From Clostridium sp. (GTDB lineage Bacteria; Bacillota; Clostridia; Clostridiales; Clostridiaceae), in contig NZ_JAUNLM010000024.1 in the NCBI RefSeq assembly GCF_030532265.1, positions 1 to 32,471 of the forward strand: a stretch of 32,471 bases of DNA, given 5' to 3'. The position numbers and the translations under genes were made by a program. The notes below the pieces were generated by a model. That model did no database searches. It was not told the DNA's origin and saw only the letters and a list, made by a program, of their open reading frames with translations. Shown piece after piece: positions 14,650-23,175 of this stretch. Each line of letters starts with the position of its first letter. Within the stretch, counting starts at the first letter, position 1.

Positions 14650-16428
14650 ATGAATAATCTTATAAAAAATAGATTAGAAAAATTTAGAGCAATAATGAAG
14701 GAAAAGGGGATAGATTATTATATTATTCCAAGTTCAGATTCACATGGTAGTGAATATGTAAGTGATTATTTTAAAGGAAGAAAGTTTATGTCAGGATTTA
14801 CAGGGTCAGCAGGAACTTTACTTATTGGATTAAAGGAATCTATACTTTGGACTGATGGCAGATATTTTATTCAAGCAGAAAAAGAACTAAAGGATTCTAA
14901 TATAAAATTATTCAAAATGAGAATAGAAGGATATCCAACTTTAAATGAATGGATTAAAGAAAATATTAAAAAGGGTGAGGTTTTAGCTTTTGATGGAAAA
15001 GTATTTTCAGTAAATGACTACAAGTCCTTTAAAGAAATTGAAAAAAGTAATTTATTTAAAATAAAAATAGATGAAGATTTACTTCAATATGTTTGGGAAG
15101 ATAGACCAAGCCTTCCGAATGAAAATATATTTATTCATGATGTAAAATATGCAGGAAAAAGTAGAGAAGAAAAGTTACAAGAAGTAAGAGAAAAGATGAC
15201 TTCTTTAAATGTTGATTATTATATAATATCATCATTAGATGATATTGCTTGGCTTTATAACCTTAGAGGAAATGATATTTTATATAATCCTGTATTTTTA
15301 AGTTATTCAATTATTGAAGAGAATAAAGCTTATATTTATATAGATGAAGAGAAGGTTTCAGAGAAAATTAAATATGAATTAGAAAAGGATAATATATATA
15401 TTAAAAATTACAATAAAATAATTGAAGATACTAAATTATTAGAAGGAAATATACTTATTGATCCTAAAAAAATTAATTCACTTATATATGAAAATATAAA
15501 TTCTAATTGTAAGGTTATAGAAAGTTTAAATATAACAACAAACTTAAAGGCTATAAAAAATAAAATAGAATTAGAAAATCTAAACAGATGCCAAATAAGA
15601 GATGGAGTAGCTATGGTTAAGTTTAGAATGTGGTTAGAAAATAATGTTGGAAAAGAAAAGATTACAGAAATATCAGCTTCAGAAAAGCTAAAGGAGTTTA
15701 GAAGTTTTGGTGAATTTTTTAAAGGGGAAAGTTTCAATACAATTGCAGGTTATAAAGAACACGCTGCTATGATGCATTATAGTGCGACAAAATTAAGTAA
15801 TTATGAGCTTAAAAAAGAAGGCCTTTTTTTAGTTGATTCAGGTGGACAATATTTAGATGGGACTACTGATATTACAAGAACATTTGTACTTGGAAAGCTT
15901 ACACAAGAGGAGAAGGATGATTTTACATTAGTTTTAAAGGGACATATAAATTTACTAACTACAAAGTTTTTAGATGGAACAACAGGTTCAAATATTGATA
16001 TAAAGGCTAGAGAACCATTATGGAATAAAGGAATAGATTATAAATGTGGCACAGGTCATGGTGTTGGATTTTTCTTAAATGTTCATGAAGGGCCTCAGAG
16101 TATAAGCCAAGTTCCAAATAATGTAGTATTAAAACCAGGAATGATTATAACAAATGAGCCTGGAATATATAAAGAAGGTAAGCATGGAATAAGAACAGAA
16201 AATACTATGCTTGTTGTAGAAGATAAAGAATCAGAATTTGGAAAGTTTTATAAGTTTGATGTTATATCATATTGTCCAATAGATACAAAGGGTATAAATA
16301 AAGAGCTTTTAAGTGAAGAAGAAATAAATTGGATAAATAATTATCATGAAATAGTGAGAGAAAAGTTATCAAAATATTTAAACAGTGACGAAGCTAAGTT
16401 TTTAAATAAAATAACAGAAAAAATATAA
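14650..16428 (+). CDS. Xaa-Pro aminopeptidase, long three-domain form (M24B)
   Basis: A 592-residue metallopeptidase that removes the N-terminal residue in front of proline. The two N-terminal creatinase-like domains (about 1-310) precede the pita-bread catalytic domain. Metal ligands are all present: D396 and D407 (DSGGQYLDGTTD), H470 (GTGHGVG), E503 (TNEPGIY) and E517 (GIRTEN). Spacing agrees with human XPNPEP1 (D415, D426, H489, E523, E537). No signal peptide is visible, so it is cytosolic. A GGGGGCG ribosome site lies just before the ATG. It is translated after the FUSC gene in the same operon, but I see no clear functional reason for the pairing. Confidence 0.93.
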   Translation: MNNLIKNRLEKFRAIMKEKGIDYYIIPSSDSHGSEYVSDYFKGRKFMSGFTGSAGTLLIGLKESILWTDGRYFIQAEKELKDSNIKLFKMRIEGYPTLNEWIKENIKKGEVLAFDGKVFSVNDYKSFKEIEKSNLFKIKIDEDLLQYVWEDRPSLPNENIFIHDVKYAGKSREEKLQEVREKMTSLNVDYYIISSLDDIAWLYNLRGNDILYNPVFLSYSIIEENKAYIYIDEEKVSEKIKYELEKDNIYIKNYNKIIEDTKLLEGNILIDPKKINSLIYENINSNCKVIESLNITTNLKAIKNKIELENLNRCQIRDGVAMVKFRMWLENNVGKEKITEISASEKLKEFRSFGEFFKGESFNTIAGYKEHAAMMHYSATKLSNYELKKEGLFLVDSGGQYLDGTTDITRTFVLGKLTQEEKDDFTLVLKGHINLLTTKFLDGTTGSNIDIKAREPLWNKGIDYKCGTGHGVGFFLNVHEGPQSISQVPNNVVLKPGMIITNEPGIYKEGKHGIRTENTMLVVEDKESEFGKFYKFDVISYCPIDTKGINKELLSEEEINWINNYHEIVREKLSKYLNSDEAKFLNKITEKI

Positions 16429-16512
16429 AAATATATTATTAAATAATTATAGTAATAGAAATTTTAATAATTTATTTATAAGATAAATAAGATTTATTGT
16501 ATAAAATAATTT

Positions 16513-16557
16513 AAAGATATAGAATTAGAAAGAATGACTAATTCTATATCTTTTTTT
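16513..16557. terminator. Two-way terminator between the aminopeptidase and PPC genes
   Basis: A perfect 16-bp stem pairs AAAGATATAGAATTAG (16513-16528) with 16538-16553 around a 9-nt loop, followed by a T-run to 16557 on the plus strand. The convergent minus-strand gene ends a few bases further on, so the same hairpin (its left arm giving AAATTATTTTAT after the stem) may also stop it. Confidence 0.85.
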
Positions 16558-16560
16558 GCT

Positions 16561-16983
16561 TTATTTTAAATTCATTACGTTTAATCCAGATACTTCATCT
16601 AAATATCTAGTAATTTGTCCATCTAATTCAGTTAAAATAATTTCACAAACAGCAGTAACGGTTCCTTCAACAAAATGGCCACCATAAGTTACACAGTCTT
16701 CACCACTAAAATTTATATGTAGATGAAGATAAGGTTCATTATCTTTAGTTGTTAAATTTCCAAGTAAACTTGTTATTTCATATTTTCCATCAAATACAGT
16801 CTCATTATATACTTTTGTATTTAAATCAAAGTATCCTATTTTTATATTTGTTGCTGCACCTATAGCAGAAATTGAACCAAGTTTTATATTATTATCCTTA
16901 CAAAAGTTTTTAATAGAACTTACTATGTTTTCACCTTTATCTATTCTTAAAATCCAAGTATTATTTATTTTTTTAAAATCCAT
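16561..16983 (-). CDS. PPC/DUF296-domain protein
   Basis: A 140-residue single-domain protein of the PPC (plant and prokaryote conserved, DUF296) family. It shows the internal IGAATNIKIGYFD segment, the histidine-rich strand YLHLHINFSGED and the late GGHFVEGTV motif. Bacterial members form trimers with a conserved histidine-lined pocket; some are described as DNA-binding because plant relatives carry AT-hooks, but no AT-hook is present here. Biochemical role is unknown. Start is the ATG at 16983: GGAGGT lies 7 nt upstream, whereas a TTG 15 bases earlier in frame overlaps that ribosome site. Confidence 0.85.
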   Translation of the reverse strand: MDFKKINNTWILRIDKGENIVSSIKNFCKDNNIKLGSISAIGAATNIKIGYFDLNTKVYNETVFDGKYEITSLLGNLTTKDNEPYLHLHINFSGEDCVTYGGHFVEGTVTAVCEIILTELDGQITRYLDEVSGLNVMNLK

Positions 16984-17017
16984 CTTCAATACCTCCAATA
17001 AAATATAGTTTAATTTA

Positions 17018-17042
17018 ATTATAACCTTAAAATTAATGTAAA
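17018..17042 (-). promoter_or_regulatory. Candidate promoter of the PPC gene
   Basis: On the minus strand a perfect TATAAT lies at 17023 to 17018, about 35 bases before the ATG. The upstream TTTAC-rich stretch offers only weak -35 matches at odd spacing. Confidence 0.35.
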
Positions 17043-17226
17043 GGTAAATATAAATTATATATATTAAAAATTTTTTAAGGTATATAACGTATATAAAATA
17101 CTCTTAAATGAAAATAAATAAAACATATAAATAAATTGTATTGTATGATAATATAGAGTGAGATAAAAGTAAAATTTAATAGGAATTTATTAATAAATTT
17201 ATAAATAAATTAGCTTGGAGGATTAT

Positions 17227-17883
17227 ATGGCTATAAATAAAAAAACAAATGAAAGATTCCATTACAATAATGGGAAAAAAACAAATAAAAACTTTATGTA
17301 TAATGATTTTAGAAGAGCTAACTGTTATAACAGTGAATTTTCAGGGTCAAATTTTAATTTTGCAAGCTTTAGAGGGGCACATTTTAAATCATGTGATTTC
17401 TTTGGTTGTACATTTAAATGGACTGAATTTATAGGTAGTAATTTAAAGAAAAGTAAATTTAAAAAAGCTGAGTTTAAAAATGCAATATTTGAAGGTGTTA
17501 ATTTAGAAGGTGTAGATTTTGATGGTGCTAAATTTAAAAATGTTATATTTTTAAATACTGATATAAGTAAGGCAGTAAATTTAAAATTTAAAGAAGAAGA
17601 AGTTAAAATATTAGATGATTTTCCAAAGCTAGACCTTAGCTTAGAATTAATGACTTCATTAAATAAAGCAATGGATAATGAGTATATTAAGAAATCAAGA
17701 GTTCTAGATACAAAAGAAGGTAAAATAAATACTGTAAGTATAATGAGATTAATGGAAAACTTTAATGAAAAATCATTAATTCAAGGACTTAAAATTGCAT
17801 CAGAAAGAATAGATAGAGATTTTTCTACATTAAGTTATTTAATTAAAGCTATGGAAAGATATAGAGAAGAGGGGCTTCTATAA
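17227..17883 (+). CDS. Pentapeptide-repeat protein
   Basis: A 218-residue protein. Residues from about 25 to 120 form runs of five-residue repeats with central F or L and preceding A/N/S (SEFSG SNFNF ASFRG AHFKS, then AEFKN AIFEG VNLEG VDFDG AKFKN), which fold as a right-handed square beta-helix. Residues from about 130 on are non-repeat and helical. Some pentapeptide proteins (Qnr, MfpA, McbG) mimic DNA and bind gyrase; others have unknown roles. The start is the ATG at 17227, with GGAGG (17217-17221) 5 nt upstream; the TTG at 17215 lies in the ribosome site. It is followed after 12 nt by a nuclease gene with which it should be co-transcribed. Confidence 0.85.
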   Translation: MAINKKTNERFHYNNGKKTNKNFMYNDFRRANCYNSEFSGSNFNFASFRGAHFKSCDFFGCTFKWTEFIGSNLKKSKFKKAEFKNAIFEGVNLEGVDFDGAKFKNVIFLNTDISKAVNLKFKEEEVKILDDFPKLDLSLELMTSLNKAMDNEYIKKSRVLDTKEGKINTVSIMRLMENFNEKSLIQGLKIASERIDRDFSTLSYLIKAMERYREEGLL

Positions 17884-17895
17884 GGGGGTAAGTAA

Positions 17896-19050
17896 ATGAT
17901 AAATCCAAAGAGAGAATGGATAGAATTTAAATCAGAAGAAGAAAAAGTTGAAAAATTAAAAGAATTAAAAATAATATCATCAAAAGCAAAAGAAGTTAAG
18001 GAATTATATTATAAAGGTGCATATAGTGATGGATCCATACTTTGTGATGTAGTAGGATATGTAGATGAAAATGAAATAATTTTAAAAATAAATGAAAAAT
18101 TACATAGTGTACATCCAGAATATTTTTTGGATATGCAAAAAAAAGAAAGATTTATAATAGTTGATATAGAAACACCTATGAGCTTTAAAAAAGAAGATGG
18201 AATAAGAGAAATAGCTGCTGTTGTAGTTGAAGATTATAGAGTTATAGATACTCTTCATTTAAAGAAAGTTATAGATGAACAAGAGTATAAAAAAGGTTAT
18301 GGAAATGGATTAGAAGCAATAGAAGAAGATGAAGAAATTAAAGAAAAATTTAAAGCTTTAGTTAAAAAGTATAAATGCCCATTATTAGCTCACAATGCAA
18401 GTTTTGATAGGAAATTTTTAAAGCATTGGGGATTTGTTGATGATAAGCAAAAGTTCTATTGTAGCTTAAATACAATTAGAGCAATGGTTAAGCTTGATAG
18501 TTATAAACTTGTTGACTTATTAAAGTATTATGGAATTAAAGATGGACAAGAACATAATGCTATTCAAGATGTTCTTGATTTATTAGAACTTTTAAAAAAA
18601 TTAAAGCCAGAAAAATGGCAAACTATAGATAGTCGTGTTAAGTATAGTTTAGATAAAAAGAGTGAAAAAAAGTTAGAAGATAAACTTGATAAGTCAAGGG
18701 ATAAAAAAGCTTCACCTAAGTTTGTAAGAAAGAGCAAAGAGGAAAAAGAAGCAGAAAAATTAAGACTTGAAAAGGCTAAAGAAAATATTATAGAAAATTT
18801 ATTTGATGGAAAGAAAATAGTTTTTACAGGAGATACTAAGAAGGATAGAATTGAGCTTCAAGAACTTGCAATCATGTATGGCGGAGCTGTTACACAAAGT
18901 ATAAGTGGTAAAACATATATGGTAGTTGTTGGAGAAAATCCTGGAGTTAGCAAAATATCAAAAGCTAAAGAACTTGGAATAAAAATTATAAGTGAAGATG
19001 AATTTTTAAATACTGTAAATTTAGAATCAGTTCAAATGAAGCTTTTTTAA
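17896..19050 (+). CDS. DEDD-type 3'-5' exonuclease with C-terminal BRCT domain
   Basis: A 384-residue protein. Residues 1-85 form an N-terminal region I cannot assign. An RNase-T/DnaQ-like exonuclease domain covers about 86-235, with FIIVDIETP (D90, E92), HNASFDRKF and EHNAIQDVLDLL, the last holding the His/Asp pair of DEDDh enzymes. A very charged linker (about 250-300) leads to a BRCT domain to the end (FDGKKIVFTGDTKKDRIEL...YGGAVTQSISGKTYMVV, in parts), like that of NAD-dependent ligase and some polymerase-III-epsilon-like proteins. Likely role is trimming DNA 3' ends at sites recognised by the BRCT domain (inference). It sits 12 nt behind the pentapeptide gene. Confidence 0.87.
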   Translation: MINPKREWIEFKSEEEKVEKLKELKIISSKAKEVKELYYKGAYSDGSILCDVVGYVDENEIILKINEKLHSVHPEYFLDMQKKERFIIVDIETPMSFKKEDGIREIAAVVVEDYRVIDTLHLKKVIDEQEYKKGYGNGLEAIEEDEEIKEKFKALVKKYKCPLLAHNASFDRKFLKHWGFVDDKQKFYCSLNTIRAMVKLDSYKLVDLLKYYGIKDGQEHNAIQDVLDLLELLKKLKPEKWQTIDSRVKYSLDKKSEKKLEDKLDKSRDKKASPKFVRKSKEEKEAEKLRLEKAKENIIENLFDGKKIVFTGDTKKDRIELQELAIMYGGAVTQSISGKTYMVVVGENPGVSKISKAKELGIKIISEDEFLNTVNLESVQMKLF

Positions 19051-19133
19051 AAAATAATTTTTATCAAGAATTTAATTATAAAAATAGATGCTATGAATTA
19101 GTACATCAATATATGAGATAAATTTATATTTAT

Positions 19134-19176
19134 ACAAAACAGGTAGTTAAGTAAAAAACTACCTGTTTTGTAATTT
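19134..19176 (+). terminator. Hairpin terminator before the ribose operon
   Basis: A perfect 15-bp stem pairs ACAAAACAGGTAGTT (19134-19148) with AACTACCTGTTTTGT (19157-19171), followed by AATTT. The T-run is partly inside the stem. It closes the pentapeptide/exonuclease unit. Confidence 0.75.
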
Positions 19177-19243
19177 AATATAGAAAAAATCACTCATTAT
19201 AATTAAATTTAAATAAAAAATTCAGAAAATTTTCAAAAAAGAC

Positions 19244-19272
19244 TTGTAAACGATTTTAAAATGTATTATGAT
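19244..19272 (+). promoter_or_regulatory. Promoter of the rbs operon with cre-like overlap
   Basis: TTGTAA (19244-19249), a 17-bp spacer and TATGAT (19267-19272). The stretch 19244-19258 (TTGTAAACGATTTTA) fits the Gram-positive cre consensus WTGNAANCGNWNNCW at all but one position, so CcpA control from a site on the -35 box is plausible. It can also be read as the first of three LacI-type boxes. Confidence 0.6.
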
Positions 19273-19306
19273 TTACTTAACCGATTTAGTTTAACGGTTA
19301 AGTAAA
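19272..19306 (+). promoter_or_regulatory. Palindromic operator of the rbs operon
   Basis: A perfect inverted repeat with 12-bp arms TTTACTTAACCG (19272-19283) and CGGTTAAGTAAA (19295-19306) and an 11-bp spacer begins at the end of the -10 box and covers the expected start site. The TAACCG cores with central CG are typical of LacI-family operators. The obvious ligand is RbsR, encoded at the end of the cluster. Confidence 0.75.
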
Positions 19307-19321
19307 GAAAGGATGGGGAAG

Positions 19322-20254
19322 ATGAATAAAGTTTGTGTAATTGGAAGCATAAATATGGACTTAGTTATAAAGGTTAAGAACATGCCAAAGGAAGGAGAAA
19401 CCATACTTTCAAAATCCTTTGAAAAAATAGCTGGAGGAAAAGGAGCTAATCAAGGGGTTGCTGCAAAAAGATGTGGCAATAAAGTTACAATGATAAGTAA
19501 AATTGGACAAGATGATAATGGAAAAATATTAAAAGGTCTTTTAGATAAAGAAGGAATAAATACAGAATATATATTTGTTGATGAAAAAGAACCAACAGGA
19601 ATGGCTATGATAACAGTAAATGATAATGGTAATAATTCAATTGTTGTTATATCAGGTTCAAACATGACATTAAATAACGATGAAATAAAAAAATGTGAGA
19701 ATGTTATAAAGGAAAGTGATATTGTAATATCTCAATTTGAAACACCAGAAGATATTACAATTGAAGGATTTAAAATGGCTAAGGAAAATAATAAATTAAC
19801 TATTTTAAATCCAGCACCAGCAAAAAAAATAAAAGATGAATTATTAAAATATACAGATATAATAATTCCAAATGAAACAGAAGCAGAACTTTTAACAGGA
19901 ATAGAAGTTAACGATTTAGAAACAGCAAAAATTGCAGCTTCAGAATTTTTCAAAAAAGGAGTTAAGTTTGTAATTATAACTTTAGGTTCAAAAGGAGCAG
20001 CTGTTATAAGCAAAGAAAAGGCTGAAATAGTTAAAGCATTTAAAGTAAATGCAATAGATACAACAGCAGCAGGTGATAGCTTTATTGGAGGATTAAGTAC
20101 GAAGTTAAATATAAATGAAATGACTTTTGAAAATCTTTTAAAGGCAGTAAGGTTTGGAAATAAAGTTTCATCTATAACAGTACAAAGAAGAGGAGCACAA
20201 CCTTCAATAGCAAGTATAGAGGAAGTAGTTGAAGTTTATGGAGAGGAAGATTAA
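19322..20254 (+). CDS. rbsK: Ribokinase
   Basis: Phosphorylates D-ribose to ribose-5-phosphate with ATP. The 310-residue PfkB-family protein shows the substrate signature AGGKGANQ (37-44) and the ATP/anion-hole signature DTTAAGDS with D246 and catalytic base D252; length matches other ribokinases. The ATG at 19322 is preferred: AAGGA (19309-19313) is 8 nt before it, while the ATG at 19313 touches that site. First gene of the ribose operon; rbsD begins 3 nt after its stop. Confidence 0.94.
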   Translation: MNKVCVIGSINMDLVIKVKNMPKEGETILSKSFEKIAGGKGANQGVAAKRCGNKVTMISKIGQDDNGKILKGLLDKEGINTEYIFVDEKEPTGMAMITVNDNGNNSIVVISGSNMTLNNDEIKKCENVIKESDIVISQFETPEDITIEGFKMAKENNKLTILNPAPAKKIKDELLKYTDIIIPNETEAELLTGIEVNDLETAKIAASEFFKKGVKFVIITLGSKGAAVISKEKAEIVKAFKVNAIDTTAAGDSFIGGLSTKLNINEMTFENLLKAVRFGNKVSSITVQRRGAQPSIASIEEVVEVYGEED

Positions 20255-20257
20255 TAT

Positions 20258-20653
20258 ATGAGAAAAACAAAGTTATTAAATAGCCAAATAAGTTCAGTAA
20301 TATCAGAAATGGGACATACAGATTCTTTGGCAATAGGAGATTGTGGATTACCTATACCAAAGGATGTAAAAAGAATAGACCTTGCAATAATTAAGAATTT
20401 ACCTACATTTATAGATACATTAAAAGCAGTTTTATTAGAATTAGAAATTGAAGAAGTAGTACTTGCAACAGAAACAGAAAAAATAAGCAATGATCTTTAT
20501 AAAGAAATAAAGAAAGAAATTGGTGATGTAAAAGTAACATTCGTAAGTCATGAAAAGTTAAAAGAAAACTTAAAGGAATGCAAGGCTGTAATAAGAACAG
20601 GTGAGCAAACTCCTTATGCAAATATTATTTTAAAGTCAGGAGTTGTATTTTAA
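20258..20653 (+). CDS. rbsD: D-ribose pyranase
   Basis: Interconverts the pyranose and furanose forms of ribose so that ribokinase can use it. The 131-residue protein has the family N-terminus with catalytic H20 in [15 protein letters not shown] and D28, and the C-terminal [13 protein letters not shown] segment that closes the active site between subunits. It sits between rbsK and rbsA as in Bacillus and E. coli. Confidence 0.95.
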   Translation: MRKTKLLNSQISSVISEMGHTDSLAIGDCGLPIPKDVKRIDLAIIKNLPTFIDTLKAVLLELEIEEVVLATETEKISNDLYKEIKKEIGDVKVTFVSHEKLKENLKECKAVIRTGEQTPYANIILKSGVVF

Positions 20654-20668
20654 GAGGAGGCGTTTAGA

Positions 20669-22168
20669 ATGAATGCAAAAAAACCAATGCTTAAAATGGA
20701 GGGAGTGAGTAAGTCATTCCCTGGTGTTAAAGCACTAGACAATGTAAATATTACTGCTTATGGAGGTGAGGTTACTGCTTTAATGGGTGAAAATGGAGCA
20801 GGAAAATCAACTCTTATGAAAATATTAAGTGGAGTTTATACAAAGGATGAAGGTAAAATATATCTTCAAGGTGAAGAAGCTAATATTCAAGGTATAAAAT
20901 CAGCAGAGGAACTTGGAGTTACAATAATTCACCAAGAACTTAGTATAATAAATAACTTAACAGTTGCTGAAAATATATTTTTAGGTAATGAAAAAACAAA
21001 TAATTTTGGAAAAATAAATAAAAAACTTATGGTTGAAAGAAGTAAAATGTTTTTAGAGCAAATTGGATGTACAGTTGATCCAAATGAGCTTGCTGGCAAT
21101 TTAAATGTTGGTGAAAAACAAATGGTTGAAATAGCAAAAGCATTAACAAAAAATGCAGCAATAATAATAATGGATGAACCAACAACAGCACTTACTGAAG
21201 TTGAAACAAAAAATCTTTTTAAAGTAATAGAAAATTTAAAAAGCAAGGGTCTTGCTATAATTTACATATCACACAGAATGGAAGAAATATTTGCAATATG
21301 CGATAGAGTTGAAGTTTTAAGAGACGGTAAATATGCAGGAAATGCATTAATTAAAGATATAGATAATGATGACCTTATAACAATGATGGTTGGAAGAAAA
21401 ATTGAAGATCAGTTTCCATATAGAGAAGTTAAAAAAGGAAATGTTATATTAGATGTTAAAAATTTAAGCTCAAATGCTGGAGTAGAAAATGCAAGCTTTG
21501 AAGTTAGAGAAGGAGAAATACTTGGAATTGCAGGACTTATGGGTTCAGGAAGAACAGAACTTGCAAAAACAATATTTGGTGCATATAAAAAGACAAATGG
21601 AACAGTAAAAATAAATGGACAAGAACTTCATGGAAATAGTATAACAGAAGCTATAAAAAATGGTATATGTTATCTTTCAGAAGATAGAAAGAAAGAAGGG
21701 TGTGTCCTTGGACTATCTGTTTCAGATAATATGACTATATCAAATCTTGACAGTTATGAAAATAAATTATTTGTATTAGATAAGAAAAAAGAGGCATCTG
21801 ATGTAATCGATTATATAAAGAAAATTAGAATAAAAACACCAAATCCAGAACAACTTATTAAAAATTTAAGTGGTGGTAATCAGCAAAAAGTTATTTTAGC
21901 TAAATGGCTTTTAACAAAACCAGAAGTTTTAATTATTGATGAACCAACAAGAGGAATAGATGTTGGAGCTAAGAAAGAAATTTATGAATTATTAAATGAG
22001 CTTAAAGAAAGTGGAAAAGCTATTATAATGATTTCTTCTGATATGCCAGAAGTACTTGGTATAAGTGATAGAATTCTTGTTATGAGTGAAGGAAAAATAA
22101 CAGGAGAAGTAAGTAGAGAAGAAGCAACACAAGAAAAAATAATGAAATTAGCCGTTGGGATAAAGTAA
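20669..22168 (+). CDS. rbsA: Ribose ABC transporter, double ATPase subunit
   Basis: A 499-residue fusion of two ATP-binding domains of the sugar (CUT2) class. The first has Walker [10 protein letters not shown] (near residues 40-48), a signature of the LNVGEKQ type and Walker [12 protein letters not shown]. The second has a degenerate Walker A (GLMGSGRTE) but an intact LSGGNQQK signature and [12 protein letters not shown], as is normal for RbsA. It drives ribose import together with RbsC and RbsB. AGAGGAGG precedes the ATG. Confidence 0.95.
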   Translation: MNAKKPMLKMEGVSKSFPGVKALDNVNITAYGGEVTALMGENGAGKSTLMKILSGVYTKDEGKIYLQGEEANIQGIKSAEELGVTIIHQELSIINNLTVAENIFLGNEKTNNFGKINKKLMVERSKMFLEQIGCTVDPNELAGNLNVGEKQMVEIAKALTKNAAIIIMDEPTTALTEVETKNLFKVIENLKSKGLAIIYISHRMEEIFAICDRVEVLRDGKYAGNALIKDIDNDDLITMMVGRKIEDQFPYREVKKGNVILDVKNLSSNAGVENASFEVREGEILGIAGLMGSGRTELAKTIFGAYKKTNGTVKINGQELHGNSITEAIKNGICYLSEDRKKEGCVLGLSVSDNMTISNLDSYENKLFVLDKKKEASDVIDYIKKIRIKTPNPEQLIKNLSGGNQQKVILAKWLLTKPEVLIIDEPTRGIDVGAKKEIYELLNELKESGKAIIMISSDMPEVLGISDRILVMSEGKITGEVSREEATQEKIMKLAVGIK

Positions 22169-22221
22169 AAATAAAAGTATAAAAGGAAATATAAATTTTT
22201 ATTTTGAGAGGAGTTTTTAAA

Positions 22222-23157
22222 ATGAAAGAAAACTACAAAGTATACTTAGATAAATATAAATCTTTAATAGGATTAGTATTATTATGTGTAATTATATCAT
22301 GTGTAACACCAAAGTTTTTAAGTATAGCAAATATAACAAACGTTTTTACACAAGTTTCAGTTAATGCAATTATAGCTGTTGGTATGACTTTTGTTATATT
22401 AACAGGAGGAATAGATTTATCAGTTGGTTCAACACTTGCAATTAGTGGAGCTCTTTCAGCATCAATAGTAAAATCAACTGGAAGTATTACTTTAGCAATT
22501 TTAGGTGCAGCAGTATGCGGTATTATTATTGGATTTATAAACGGTATTTTAATAGCAAAAGGAAAATTACAAGCATTTATAGCAACACTTGCAACTATGA
22601 CAATATTTAGAGGGGTTACATTAGTATATACAGATGGAACACCAATATCAAAATTATCAGAAAGTTTTGCAAAAATAGGTAATGCAAAACTTGGTTTTAT
22701 ACCAGTACCAGTTATTATTACAATTATTATAGCAATTATAGCAATATTTATATTATCACAAACTAAATTTGGTAGATATCTTTACGCTTTAGGTGGAAAT
22801 GAAGAGTCAGCAAAACTTTCAGGAATAAATACTGATAGAATTAAGATGATGACTTATGTTGTTTCAGGATTTGTTTCAGCAATAGCTGGTGTAATTATTA
22901 CAAGTAGAATAGGATCTGCTTCACCAAATGCAGGAACAGGATTTGAACTTGATGCAATCGCAGCAGTTGTTATTGGAGGAACTTCACTTGCAGGTGGAGA
23001 AGGTAAAATTTCAGGAACAATAATTGGTGCATTAATAATTGGAGTATTAAATAATGGATTAAACTTAATGAATGTATCACCATTTTATCAATCAATTGTA
23101 AAAGGATTAGTTATATTAATAGCAGTATTATTAGATAAAAAAAGCAGAAAAAAATAA
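22222..23157 (+). CDS. rbsC: Ribose ABC transporter permease
   Basis: A 311-residue permease of the BPD_transp_2 class with eight to ten hydrophobic helices. It contains TGGIDLSVGST near residue 70, GAVCGIIIGFINGILIAKGK-like sequence near 110 and the late AAVVIGGTSLAGGEGKISGT loop that meets the ATPase. The ATG at 22222 was chosen: AGAGGAG is 8 nt upstream, and the earlier TTG at 22204 overlaps it. The 53-base gap after rbsA holds no terminator. Confidence 0.93.
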   Translation: MKENYKVYLDKYKSLIGLVLLCVIISCVTPKFLSIANITNVFTQVSVNAIIAVGMTFVILTGGIDLSVGSTLAISGALSASIVKSTGSITLAILGAAVCGIIIGFINGILIAKGKLQAFIATLATMTIFRGVTLVYTDGTPISKLSESFAKIGNAKLGFIPVPVIITIIIAIIAIFILSQTKFGRYLYALGGNEESAKLSGINTDRIKMMTYVVSGFVSAIAGVIITSRIGSASPNAGTGFELDAIAAVVIGGTSLAGGEGKISGTIIGALIIGVLNNGLNLMNVSPFYQSIVKGLVILIAVLLDKKSRKK

Positions 23158-23175
23158 TTTAAGGAGGGTAATATA

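Noticed and set aside
15408-15737. 109-codon open frame on the minus strand within the aminopeptidase gene
   Set aside because: Opposite a conserved enzyme, with no ribosome site and a product composition typical of an antisense shadow.
17141-17156. TATGATAATATAG as promoter of the pentapeptide gene
   Set aside because: Several overlapping -10-like strings but no -35 at a proper distance; kept out of the feature list for lack of support.
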